A stretch of 64,000 nt of DNA. It comes from Astrothelium macrocarpum (lineage: Eukaryota > Ascomycota > Dothideomycetes > Trypetheliales > Trypetheliaceae). Numbering within the stretch: position 1 is the stretch's first letter; each line of letters begins with the position of its first letter. Below, piece by piece: positions 31,841 through 43,900 of this stretch. Both the position numbers and the translations under genes were made by a program. A model generated the notes under the pieces. The model searched no databases, had not been told where the DNA came from, and was given only the letters and a program-made list of their open reading frames with translations. Where the stretch lies: positions 1-64,000 of the forward strand of contig JAGEMR010000102.1 in the NCBI GenBank assembly GCA_021030915.1, written 5' to 3'.

Positions 31841-32851
31841 ATGCGGATTCCTTTCCTACGTTCATACACAGCCTTCTCTTCACATTTCAGACCACAAGAA
31901 GCTCCTACACCCGCAGCGGATCTTGAGAAAAATGCTCCCACCGCCACGCCGACTCAAACCGTCACGCCCACTCCCCAAGCTGAAGAGTACCTCCCGCCTG
32001 TAGATCCATCGATCCTCCCAGCCCGTCTCGTCAAGTTCCAGAATCTCATTGGCATCAGTGTGCCCTCCGCTATCCGCAGCCATCAACCCCAACGACCCGG
32101 CCAAAACCTCGGCATCTACAAACGCACGCTCGACCACGAAATCAAGATCAAATTCCAATGGAAACTCAGCGCCTACACCACCTCCGCCTGCTACCTCCTG
32201 CAGATCATTGTCGCAGCCGCACTCACCGCGCTGGGCGCCGCCCACGGTCCCGCGCCCGCCGTCACCATCCTCGGCGCGCTCAACACCATCCTCGCGGGGC
32301 TGCTAACCTACCTCAAGGGCCAGGGCCTGCCCGGGCGACTGGAGCAGTACTTCCAGCTGCTGCGGTCGCTGCGCGAGCACATCGAGGAGCGCGAGCGCGA
32401 CTTTGCCGAGCACGACTGCCCGCTCGACGTCGACGAGGAGATCGAGCTGATCGTGCGCATGTACCAGGACATCAAGCAGACGGTGCAGGACAATGCGCCG
32501 GGCAACGTGCTGCCGCCGCGCGGCGCCGTCGTGGGGCTCATGAAGAAGGCGAATGGACGGGCGGGAGACGACGCGGTGCATGCGGTGGCGGGAGAGGGTG
32601 CGCAAAGGGTGGTGGCTGGGTTGAAGGATATGAAGGAGAGGTATGAGGGCCAGAGGCAGAGGGTGCAGAGTATGGTGGATCAGAAGAGGAAGGAGGCGAC
32701 AGGGTTGGAGGAGAAGCTGCAGGGGGAGATTTGGAGTGAGGCGCAGGAGCGGGAGAGGAAGGTTGGGGGGCAGGCGGAAGAGGTGGAAGGGGGTTTGAGG
32801 CATGTAGGGGAGGAGTTTGAGAAATTGGGGGTGGGGATAAGAAAACTGTAA
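31841..32851 (+). CDS. Fungal SLATT-domain membrane protein
   Basis: Single exon, 336 residues from the ATG at 31841. Residues about 65-185 match the fungal form of the SLATT domain (SMODS and SLOG-associating two-TM effector): GIYKRTLDHEIKIKFQWKL, then two hydrophobic helices (TSACYLLQIIVAAALTAL and VTILGALNTILAGLLTYL) separated by a short loop, then GQGLPGRLEQYFQLLRSLR. Residues about 185-336 are a charged coiled coil. In bacteria SLATT proteins are predicted pore-forming effectors of nucleotide-signal defence systems; the fungal family has no established role, so a membrane or immunity function is inference. The coding strand is much more GC-rich than its surroundings from 32150 on. It sits 210 bp from the convergent polyketide synthase. 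Confidence 0.85.
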   Translation: MRIPFLRSYTAFSSHFRPQEAPTPAADLEKNAPTATPTQTVTPTPQAEEYLPPVDPSILPARLVKFQNLIGISVPSAIRSHQPQRPGQNLGIYKRTLDHEIKIKFQWKLSAYTTSACYLLQIIVAAALTALGAAHGPAPAVTILGALNTILAGLLTYLKGQGLPGRLEQYFQLLRSLREHIEERERDFAEHDCPLDVDEEIELIVRMYQDIKQTVQDNAPGNVLPPRGAVVGLMKKANGRAGDDAVHAVAGEGAQRVVAGLKDMKERYEGQRQRVQSMVDQKRKEATGLEEKLQGEIWSEAQERERKVGGQAEEVEGGLRHVGEEFEKLGVGIRKL

Positions 32852-33060
32852 TGGTGTACACTGGGAGGATATATTTGATGTTGTCGCGATGATTCCCTTG
32901 TCTAGTACCATTACGGATCTAATATATTTGGAAGAAATGTGGCTTTGTTCAAGGAAAGTTGACCAAGGCAGTTCCTAAAGGTGTTGAATTCTGCAAAGTA
33001 TGCTTTAGACTGCGACTTGGTAGATGCTCAGCTCGTAGGTTCTTCGAACTTCTCACATTT

Positions 33061-36000
33061 TTATCCAAAAAATGACCGCAACTCCGATATCTTATTGTAA
33101 TCCATCAGTAGTGAGTTTGGCAGCTTCGTCTTTGTATGATTTTCTATTTTGGCCAAAATGGATATTTGCATCAACGAATCAACACCGATGTCGTCCAACA
33201 ACGTCTCATCTGTTACTTTTGCTGCATCAATACCCAGCTCGGAAGCTATTAATTGAAGAATATCGATGAACACACCATGTTTGGCATCTTGCATGGACTC
33301 TTGATCAGGTTCGGGAGATGGGGGTGGCCCTACTTCAATTACGCTGCGAATTTTGTTCTCCAAGCACTCGTTAGACACGCTCAAATGACTGCTAGCAGGA
33401 GGGGTGGGTGCGCTGGCCGATGGAATAAACGCCACTGGCTTCTTCCTACTTATCTTGATGAACCTCATTCCTGCAAAAACAGCACAAACTGAACCTTCCG
33501 AGTTCAGAACATGAATATTTCCAGTCATTGAGCCTTCTTCAGACGGTGAGGGACGCATGAGCACGTGGGTCTGGTATACAATACCCGGCTCCAGTTGCTT
33601 CAGAAGCGTCATGCCCTGCCAGCTCTGGAAAAGATATATCTCGTCTTCGTGTGTTGCTTCGCTCGAATTCAGGACAAAGAATGCGAGATGCGCAAGACTC
33701 TCAATCCAATGCGGATCGCAGGAATACTGGCCTCGACTTGGACACAGTCGAACCCGTGCTGTTGCTTCCAGTCTCTCGGGATGTAGCACGACTTCTTCCA
33801 TTCCTTGGAAAGGTTCGTCGTAGTTGACAAAGTTTCCAATCATCTTATAGATCATGGACTTAAGAAATCTGTTGGCTTTTCGGGAGTTGCAGGTCTGATG
33901 CAGAAGTTCAATTCGAGACTGGTAAAGATAAGCACTCTCGTTAACACCTTGTTTAAAATTGTTTCCGCTCTCTAGAACCACTCGCAATGTCGCGTGTTGG
34001 GTCACTGAGTCTGCTTGGTGAGACTCGATCACGACGTCAATTACATCTGGCGTATGGCGATGTTGTATCACCACGACATTGACGACTTGACGTGGAAAGT
34101 TCCAATTTAAAATCAGGGGCCTTTGGAGTTGGAGCTTCATATTCGTATGAGAACTCTTTACCGCGTGACTTGAGCGTGTCAAAAGGTACTTTGCTGCTGT
34201 CAGCGCCATGTCTACCCAAACGGAGCTTGGGCAAAAAGGTATGCCGTTGACGAGGTGGCCTTTGACCAATTCTCGAATGTTTTCGTCTCCAAAATCTGAT
34301 CCGAACACCATTTGATGAAAGTCATCGTCTTGAGTTTCGCTCTCAAGCCAGTGCAAAGTATTGCTTTGCAGGCTCGATTTAATATCGGACCTTTGACAAG
34401 GCGCGCTTTGGTCCTTTCGAATACACCAGTCTCCCTCATATTGAATCCATTGGCTCGTCAATTTAAAGGGGTATGAAGGTAATGGCAGCAGTCTTAGGCC
34501 CTTCTTATACTCTTTGTGGTATTCCTTCCAACGAGGGTCGCCGCCACAATCGTAAAATTTGGACACTGTAGTATTGATAGTACTCCAGTCATCTCTCTTG
34601 GGCTCCAGACAGGCTGTTAGATTGTCATTGTCGACACAAGGTATGGATTTAATCATCGAGACACAGACAGGAGCGGGTCCGCATTCAACCCAAAGATGGT
34701 TTCCCTTGATGCCTTCGTACGCCTGTAGAGCCTCGACGGCACGTTGAAATTTCACGGGTTCCCGAGTTTGTCTACACAGGTATTGGGCAGAGAAAACCCC
34801 TTCCGTGGTTACTACTTCACCAAGAAGTGTCGATACGACTGGAACGGTTGGTTGCCGGAAGTTTATCGGCTGCGCAACACGTTCAAATGCAGGTAATATG
34901 CAGCCAACTTGGGCCGAGTGAAAGGCATAAGGAATTTGCAGTATCACAGACTTAGCTCCAGCTGTGTGCATTGCTTCCTTCAATGAATTAATGTCTTTCA
35001 AAGAACCGCTGATGACTGTGGCTTTGGGACCGTTTAGGCATGCCACTTCACATGTATGTCTTGCATCGATCATCACCTCCAGATCGGCAACAGGAGAATT
35101 GACAGCTAACATTGCGTACTCATTCGCTGTACATTCTGACTGCATCAATTGAGCTCGGCTTCCGACCAGGTACAGAGTATCCGTGAGGCTGAGAACACCC
35201 GCCGTGCAGAGAGCACTATACTCTCCGAGACTATGACCAATGACAGCTGCTGGCCGGACGCCCCAAGTTTGCAATAAAGCACTGAGCGCAATCTCGATTG
35301 CTACGAGGGCAGTCTGCGTCTGCATTGTACTATACTGATTTATATCCACACCGGCTCTCATAATGATTGATAGGAAAGATGGAAATCCAAGATTCTGACA
35401 AATCGAATCAGCGGCAATAACTTGACTGCGGAAGAGGGGACACGTCTGGAAAAGGATGTTTCCAACCCCGGAATAGAGTGATGCTTGGCCAGTAAATACA
35501 AAGACAACAGATGGACTACTTTCGCGTGGAGTAAGTTCATCCAAGGTCGGAACTGCCGCTTGAAGGCTCTGGAGTATCTCTCCTATCGTATTTGCGATGC
35601 ATGAGAAACGGTGTTTGTGGTGCATTCTTCTCGCAGTGAGAGTGTACGCCAAATCTGCAATCCCAACTTCTGGCAGAGAGCTCAAATGACTGAGAAGGTT
35701 TTCAATACTGCGAGATAGAGAGTACTTGGTGGCTGCAGATAGTGGAAATATGTGGTATCCTCGAGGATCGATCTCTTTGGTCTGGAGAGTTTTGTATTCC
35801 TCTAAGAGGAGTGCAGTGCTACCACCAGTTGCGTTGAAGTTGTTGATTAGCATTCTCCTCGCCCCAGCTCCGGGCTTTGGGGGGAATGGCAGATTTTCTT
35901 TTGGTACATGGATATTACACGACTTGAGGTCGGGTATATCCGGGTTGATTCGTGTCTTGATTCCTACATGCATAGGTATCTTATTGTGTTGCAGCATCAA

Positions 36001-38413
36001 AAGCCCCTTTATCAAAGACGTGACGCCTGAGGCGGCTTCTGAATGGCCAATATTTGGTTTAACAGCACCAAGAGTTAATGATTGGGGTTCTGGCCTTGGG
36101 CATGTAAGCAGCCTAGCGATTGAACTTGCCTCCGCAACGTCTCCGGCCTGTGTGCCAGTGCCATGCATCTACAATAAAGGCATTTGTCAGTATGTCAATC
36201 CTCGCGAAACGCATCTAAAACAGGGAAATGACCCAAGAGACGAACCTCAACATGATCCACTTCGTCCATGGTTGTACCAGCACTGTGAAGGACGTTTTGA
36301 AAGAGCTCTGCTTGTGTTTCAGCATGAGGGCGAGTAATTGAGACTGCTTCTGCAGCGTGGTTTGTCGCGACAGCCCGGATGACGCCAGTAATTCTATCTC
36401 CATCTCTGATAGCGTCCTCTAGCCGTTTCAAGACAACAGTCGCCACAGCATCGGCTCTACAGTATCCATCTGCGGTTGCATCAAGCGTCTTACAGCCTCC
36501 CGTGGGTGACAGAAAACCGGCCCGGCTAAGCCCCGCGAACATATCTGAACATGTCAAGAGGTTTGCTCCTCCAGCCAGCGCCATGTCAACCTCCTTTGAC
36601 TTGAGAGACAGGCATGCCTGGTGTATGGCCATTGCACTTGCAGAACAAGCTGTATCAACAGTCATGCTTGGTCCTTTCCATCCAAAATAGTAGCTAACTC
36701 TACCGGGCCCAAATGCTCGAATGCCCCCTGTAATATAGTTGGTGTCTATGTTTTGGCTAGAATTGACCTGCCGGTAATCGTCGCCTCCTTGACCGTAGAA
36801 AGTGCCTATTCGCGCATCGTCCTTTTCATCTTCCGCTGGACCATAGCCAGAGGATTCCAGAGCCTCGTATGCCGTAAGTAGCATGAGCCTTTGCATTGGA
36901 TCTGTCTGGGAAGCCTCCCTGGGAGACATTTTAAATAGATCGAGATCGAATTTGTCGTAATCTTTGTAGAAACAACCGTACGGCGTTAATGAAGTGTTCC
37001 TCGTTTTCCCAGTAGAATCAACGTGCGTCTCAACATTGAAACGGGATAAGGGCACCTTAAGAAGCACTATTTCAGTGAAATATCTACGGAAAATGACATA
37101 TTGACGTTACCTTTTCGTGTAGATCTTGTCCTTCTATAAGAACTTTCCAAAGTTCTTCGGGATTCTCACAGCTGGGAAACTTACCAGCCATTCCAATGAC
37201 AGCAATTGAATCCAGGTTCTTGGAAGAAATAATTGGCTCATTCTTCATACTATAGGCCGAAGATCCAACATGAAACTGGTCCACAGGATTCATCGACTGT
37301 TTCAGAGATGTGTCTACTCGGCCAGGACCAAATACGAATAAATGAACGTTGATGCCACGAGTAAGGTTCTTGACTTCATGGGTCATTTTATTAATATCCA
37401 CTGGTTTCGTGAATATTTGATCCAGTGCTCGACGAATAAGATCACGCAAATTTTGATGAGCTTGGACATCATCACTACCATACATGGATAGGAGAGTTTT
37501 GGGAGCCTCAATTTCCCGCGTCCATATTTTGGAGGATCCGATTATCTCATCCAAGTCCGGGGTATCCAAATGAGGGGCATGGTATGCTGCTGCTATTGGC
37601 ATATTGTAGTGACGAGTTGATTGCATAGGCTCCTGGAGAAAAACCGATTCAAGGGTAGCGGGCGGGCCGCTAAGTGTCAAGGAACGATTGGAGTAGGTAC
37701 TAATGTATGCCCGTCGATGCTGAGGAATTCCCTAAATGGTGTGAAATGTGTGAGTGTGGTAATGTTGTCTGAAAAGCGGACTGAATTACCTCGCGATCAT
37801 GGAAACACCTTAAGAATTCGGTTGTAGATTCAACCGACACATCTGTGACTGCAACGGCCCAACAACCCGAAGTTATCTCCAAACTGCGCGATCGCCGGAA
37901 GGCAGCAAGGCCTAAACGCAAGGATAGAATCACAAAATCCGGAGCGATTCTAAGAAGATCTGTTGGTGATCGAGCCGCTAGAATTGCTATTGCTGATATC
38001 ATTCCAGTACAGATGCCAGTAGGTAAGAGACGGGCATCATCCGCCCAAACAGACGGACTATTCTCCCAATGCCTGGAATAGATGTCAGTAACAAGGAATT
38101 GATGTCCATGACAAACTTACAAAAGCGCCCATCCCACCTGAGCTACACAGCTCAGCACCGAGGAAACGGCTGGATTCATCAATGAATCGCTCACATAATA
38201 TCTATTCAGTTCGAGAAAACTTTTCCCTGAGAAGAGTTTCCTTTCGTGATATGACAATTCTGAGACTATTGACATTAACGATTGAAAGGACGACTTTAGT
38301 AGTTCAGAGAGCAGAATAGATTGATCGGACGCTTTGTATAGGTCTTCAATAAACCCTCGAGAGTCGAGAGAATGGTCACCGAAGTAAAGAACGTTGGTGA
38401 AAGGAGCCATCAT
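33061..38413 (-). CDS. Non-reducing polyketide synthase (SAT-KS-AT-PT-ACP)
   Basis: Five exons (38413-38121, 38072-37790, 37731-37111, 37055-36246, 36168-33061), all phases consistent, no internal stop; 1704 residues. SAT: catalytic Cys in GICTG (about 119) and His in YHAPHL (about 243). KS from about 365: Cys in DTACSAS (about 536), His in MHGTGT (about 671) and in NIGHSE (about 711). AT: GHSLGEYSA (Ser about 982). PT: His in KGHLVNGIPFCPSS (about 1307) and Asp in YSCDPHWIE (about 1487). One ACP: GVDSLM (Ser about 1667). The protein stops soon after the ACP, with no thioesterase, reductase or methyltransferase domain, and no second ACP. Every catalytic residue is present, so it should build an aromatic polyketide but needs release by another enzyme or by spontaneous cyclisation. 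Confidence 0.93.
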
Positions 38414-41400
38414 AGCCAATTAAAGTTAAGAAAGATCTTGATACTCAAGAAAAATTGAAAAGTTGAGGGAAACAAAGGTATCAGATGCTCCTTGCAGTTC
38501 TGCCAATGTCAAAAGTATGACGGCTAGAACCAGCAATCATCTCCTTCACAAGGAAGCGGAGTTAAATATGAGCCACTTTCATCTTCGATCCGGGCCCTTG
38601 TAGCTGGCAAGGCTGCTGCTTCATATGTTCTCAGAATAAATCTTCGCCAGCTTGTTTCGCTAGAACTTGCCATCAACAGACACGGGTTTCTTGCCATTTC
38701 CAACAATTACTGCAGCCAAGTCTGATGCAAAGACCAAAGGGAGAATAGAGTTGACGGCACGCAGTGGACCCCAACGGCATAATTGTCTCCACGTCCTTCA
38801 ATCCGGCTGCATTGAAAGATCACGGTCCCAAAAATTGGCTAACGGTTGACGACGACACTCACCGCTGCCTCGTTTGATGTGCATAGTCGTACGACAGAGA
38901 CTAACTGTGCGATATTGCTTTTCTTGTTTGGATTTGCACTGATGGATGATCGACATTAAGGTCCTTGGCCGTTTACTCTCTCAGGCAGAATCACGTTGTA
39001 GAGTAGGATAGGTACTGAGCGGTGTCATCATGAGGCTCCGCACCTCCTTGAAGGACGGCACGGGGTTAATCAACTTCCCATATAGGAATAGCCTAAACAG
39101 TAGACTTCATCTCATTTCGTCTTTGTTTGCATCTCAACTCCACTACCTCGCAGACATATACGGTGACGATACCAACATGAGACTGGCACACGACGGGACA
39201 ACCAGCTTGGTCTTTTACCTTGAACATGCGCACCGGCTACTGAAATCAACGCATGCTTACATTTCCTTCCTCACCTGAAACATAGTTAATCTACGCTATT
39301 TAGGATAACCGAACAGCTCTCCGAACATTTTACGGTATTGTAATCATCTCCAAGCATACGCAAGCCAAATCCTATCTTCTTAGCTGTACAATGCAATGCA
39401 AACATGCACGACGTTCCTTAGATGCTCCACACTAGAGCGAGTGCCCTTTTCGCCCCCACGTACTGGCCTCGTTGGAGAGCACCAGGAGAGAATGGGTCTC
39501 GCACAGCAGAGCTATCAAAACGAGGCATACGTGATGGCATCCAATAAGTTAGATTGACTTAATTCTGACCACTCAGAGCTCAACCCTAATCAGTTCCAGT
39601 TGGATTCTCGGCCCCATTTGTTTCCTGCATCACTGGTCGCTTGTTCCTATGATCAACGCGAGTCCGTTGAGCTTGATGGCCCAAAAACCCGCGGAACTTT
39701 CGGCCGAGGTCTTCCAAGAGCATGTGTAGATGATATTGTTTACGGTCATTTCCGGAACGACTACCCTGCGTAAAACCTTGGCAACAAATTACTGAATGCT
39801 GGAATCAAACGCTGACTGTTCCTGCGTCCATTATCATGCTCGATAAAACATATATAGAAAAGGAATCGCCGATTGCCACTATTGTTCCACAAGTAATAAG
39901 CATTACCGGAAGAACAAGGCCAGACACGAATTGGTTATCCAGATGCATCTTTCGGGAAGCTTTAATATGTTCTGATCTCCTATCCTCCTTCCGATCATGA
40001 ACGTCACACTCACCGCCGCCTTCATTTTCCTTGGAGTCCGCAGGCTTTGATGGAATAGAGGAGCGTATAATGGATCATGTTCAGGGTTGATGTTGAACAT
40101 GGAGGGGTACAGCTCCTTCCGTCATCTGGTGCATCCCTATCGATTGTGACCGAAATGCATCGCAGGACAGCATCAAACCCTATTCGCAGTGCTAAGTCAA
40201 ATGCAATGACGATCGCCACGGAAAACCAAGTGCAAGATTGGCTAAGGATATCGAACATGCGAGTATGGAGGCAAAAAATATTACTCTATGTGTCCCGATT
40301 AAGGATAGACCTACGGACTCGACTGGAAAGACGCAATAGTCATACGATGTTCGCACAACACTCATTCAGACTGAACAAGATCAGAGGTTTGCTACCTAGT
40401 AAAACGGTTCGTATTGCAGGGATGTTCCACTAGCACGGCTCGGACGCTTATACACACGTCCAAATGTATTCCACTGGAACTTCAATGTATGCGCCTACCA
40501 AGAGTGCCACAGTCTCGTTTAGTGGATATTCAGAGAGGTAGGGAATGCGCTAATCACATATTACTTTCTTAACGAATGCCTCGTTAGTGATAATCCTTCA
40601 ACCCGCTCGAAAAGCAAAAACAAGAGCAGGATGGGATGGATGATCGTCTCGAGTCGGTGAACAGTATTTGCCACGAGGTAGCGCCGTATGCTCCAACTTA
40701 TGTATAATCAGTCCGACCTTCCGAGTAGATTCTTCGCTAATTGGAGCATTCTCGGGTAGACGCTTTTCGAGTCTTCAGAAATCGACCGATCGCTCAGCAA
40801 AGCTACTGCTTTTGTAAATTCGCTACCAGATTTTGAAAAATTCCCTAATGCAAGCTGGAATCCTTCAGGAATTATGTGACACTGGTAATCGACCGGCTTG
40901 GAAGTCATTTTGCACATGGAAATCGTGGGATGCGGCTCTTCATTCGGTGTTCCTACCGTGTCCAGGCTACAGATGCAACATGGGAGTCACACAACAGGGA
41001 TTTGAACCTTTTCTCTGCTCGTGCCGTTCCGCATACATCAGGGTTTTATTTTGTGCCGTTTCCCGTTCGGTGTGGCCATCCATGCATCGGCTTACTTGCT
41101 GATCAGCCCTGCATCGCTGAAATCTCGTCTAACTTTTAGGCTCCAACGACTGCAATGACTCTACTGTTTAGTCCGTCAGGGTGTTTAATGTGAGTGGAAG
41201 ATCTACTGCCATATTGTCACAGTAATTTGCTGCGTTATTGTCTAAATGACGTCCGACTTCGGTTGTACTACGTAAGGTACTTTTAGGATATACGCCCCCA
41301 ACTCTATACCGATGGCCATAACGGCACGTAAGCTACAAATGAAGTTACAATACATTTAATGATACAGAATTGAAGGCCCAACAATTCGTGAATATGCCCT

Positions 41401-42166
41401 ATATGGTTTAGAATAGGTTTGAAGAAGCTCCAATTTGGCGCTTCGCCACACAAATTATCGGTCGGACTTTGTCAGTGCAGTCCGGTAGCGTTATCGGGCT
41501 CACAAAAGAGCCTCACTCAGCCTTATTGGGAGTTGCTATGTTAGGTGTACTACCCGGCCTTGCAGAAGCGACCAACATAATGCATAGCTCATGTTGACGA
41601 CGAGTCTCCACAATACTGCGCTATAATCGAGGAGGGTTATGAGAAAATTTGATATTGCTCTGTCGGGGTTGGATCATGATCGCTGAGGATTAAAAGCTTT
41701 GCTCCGATGCATGCTTTCAGAAACTGAGCCGTGGTGGAGGTTATCTCACATGATGACATGCATGAGATTAGAATCCCAAGCAGCTTCATTAATAGTTTTA
41801 CTACATAAGCGTGCAGTCGATCGACACGACCGTTATGCCAACTCGCTTATAGTGGGTCATGTCGCTACCGGCGTGTTCAAGAATTGCAACGCATGCATGT
41901 AAAGCGTAAGCTAGTTGTTCGCACCAGGGATCGGTGCCTCTCACCATCAACGCAAACGGTAGCGTTCACTATCGTTCTACTACATCTTGCGCCAACTTTA
42001 GATGCCGCGGCGGAGCGATACGCGGGAAATAGAACAGAGCAAGGTAGATATTGTTTAATAAAAGGAGCAAGCGAGATAAGTCTGCGGACGATTGCTCTGC
42101 ATATATCGCAGAACCTAAGCAAATTCGTCTCCTTCAGAGCCTGAGTGCCGTATCGTCTCATTGACG
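38414..42166. other. Long gene-poor stretch
   Basis: About 3.7 kb with only short frames (under 120 codons), none of a known family. Minus-strand frames at 38524-38706 and 40708-40917 have ordinary composition but no signature. The first few hundred bases are the promoter of the polyketide synthase. No cluster partner (thioesterase, transcription factor, transporter) is recognised here. Confidence 0.55.
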
Positions 42167-43198
42167 ATGTCTTCAACCGCGACCACGACTCGGCAGGAAG
42201 CTGGAAGCCTTTTCACCACCGCCGCTCGCGATACAGATGTCGCCTTCTGGCGATCTTACATTGCTGCTCGTCCCACACCGCCGGAGAAATTATTCCAACT
42301 CATAAATTCTTATCACGCCAGCCATGGTAATTCTCACCATGCCATTGCTCATGACATTGGCACTGGGCCAGGCAACATCGCTGAAAGGTTACTGCCGTAT
42401 TTCGACTTTGTCGTCGGCTCAGATATCAACGAAAGCGGCTTGGCTGCTGCTCCGTCGCTGATCAAAGCAGACGCGCTCTCACAAATGACATTCGTGAACT
42501 GTCCTGCAGAAACTCTTGCTGATGGCGCGGTTCCCGATGAACTCGGGCGAGGGAAAGTCGACCTTGTCCTTGCAGGCGAGTGCATGCCCTTGCTCGATGC
42601 TCCCAAGTCGTTGCAAGCTTTCCATGCCTTGCTGCGTCCCGGAGGCACGCTCGCCATGTACTTCTACAGCCGGCCCATCTTTGTCGATGATGGTGTCGTC
42701 GGCTATGACGCAGCCGCGTGTGATGCAATCTATGAACGTCTTGCTACGCGAATCATTCAATTTTTGCATCCGTTCAAAGGCACGCTCGGATTCCCGTTCC
42801 AACAGCGGAGTGCAGAGACGCTGAACAATTATCTGGACAATATTGCCGTTCCCGAAGAGCATTGGGAGAGTGTAGAAAGGCGTAAGTGGAACTGTGACCA
42901 CCCTCTGCTGTTCAATGCCAAGGAGGGTTATGACTTTGCAATCGCATCCGCCGATCGAAGGAGCAAAGGAGAAAAGACGATAGAGGTCGTTGATCGGCAA
43001 TTTTGGTCTGAGGATTGGGATGCTGAGCGTGTGAAGGCATTTTTGGAAGCGGTATTCGTCAAGTATCGCGAGAGAGCTGGCGAACGGTATAGCGAAGTCG
43101 AGGGAATCCTAGAAGAGTTGAGGGAAGCTATGGGCGGAGGTCAGACCAAACGGAAGATCAGCTTTCCTGTTGTATTAATTTTAGCAACTAAAAAGTGA
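42167..43198 (+). CDS. Class I SAM-dependent methyltransferase
   Basis: Single exon, 343 residues from the ATG at 42167. The Rossmann methyltransferase fold is evident: motif I HDIGTGPGNIAERL (about residues 60-73), acidic end of beta-2 in GSDINESG, motif II/III VDLVLAGECMPLLD, and LRPGGTLAMYFYS. The layout (WRSYIAARP before motif I, a long C-terminal cap with EEHWESVERRKWN) resembles fungal trans-aconitate 3-methyltransferase-like proteins, which methylate small carboxylic acids. It could equally act on a secondary metabolite; the polyketide synthase is 3.7 kb away but divergent and separated by gene-free DNA, so a shared pathway is only a possibility. It looks intact. Confidence 0.85.
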   Translation: MSSTATTTRQEAGSLFTTAARDTDVAFWRSYIAARPTPPEKLFQLINSYHASHGNSHHAIAHDIGTGPGNIAERLLPYFDFVVGSDINESGLAAAPSLIKADALSQMTFVNCPAETLADGAVPDELGRGKVDLVLAGECMPLLDAPKSLQAFHALLRPGGTLAMYFYSRPIFVDDGVVGYDAAACDAIYERLATRIIQFLHPFKGTLGFPFQQRSAETLNNYLDNIAVPEEHWESVERRKWNCDHPLLFNAKEGYDFAIASADRRSKGEKTIEVVDRQFWSEDWDAERVKAFLEAVFVKYRERAGERYSEVEGILEELREAMGGGQTKRKISFPVVLILATKK

Positions 43199-43900
43199 GG
43201 GTACTTGCCTCATCCTTAGATGAGCACTGTGTGTGCAGGATATAAGGATATTACGTTTATCCCCTATAAGTAGGCGGATATATACGAATTCAACACAACA
43301 TTATATACAACATCAAATGATAGGAGATGAATTAAACGAAAGGCAGATCTTTCGAGACTTTGGAAGGCGGCTCGGAACCAAAAAACAATCAGCATGATGT
43401 GCCTACTACGCTCAAAGTCACTGAGTCTTCACATGAAGTAGACGGAGTATCTCCACTTTTTTAGCGGATGACTATATGAAACGAGTGATCTCTGTTTACT
43501 TGTAGACAAGCCGCCGAACCACTTATTTCCCATACGGCTCCGAACACGAAACGAAACATTCCAACCAAACCAGCAATGCAAACTCCTATAGCAGATGCTG
43601 ATAACGTATCGTAGGCATTGAACCTCCAGCCCAAAATACCAATCCATTCCGATGCACATAACAATCCGCAACCAGGTACGTCTACGCCTCATCCATCCTC
43701 GCCAGTCTCAAACGCCTATAACAGAATGCTGTAGTAGTAATGTGCCCTGCCGAGACTAACTCAACCCGCAAGACCCAGCTCCGACGTAACTCCAGACCGT
43801 CTGCAGAAATAATGAAACATCGGGAGCCACCTCATCAATTATTCATTCCGAACCGCGACATTTACCTCCCAACTCCAGCCAGTAATGAACGAACGCCAGC
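43199..43900. other. Intergenic region
   Basis: Between convergent genes; only short frames, nothing recognised. Confidence 0.5.

Noticed and set aside
32303..32911. Long minus-strand frame opposite the SLATT gene
   Set aside because: Leu/Pro-rich shadow of GC-rich coding sequence; the plus strand encodes a recognisable domain.
33061..43198. A biosynthetic cluster joining the PKS and the methyltransferase
   Set aside because: Divergent orientation, 3.7 kb of empty DNA, and similarity of the methyltransferase to primary-metabolism enzymes; kept only as a possibility.
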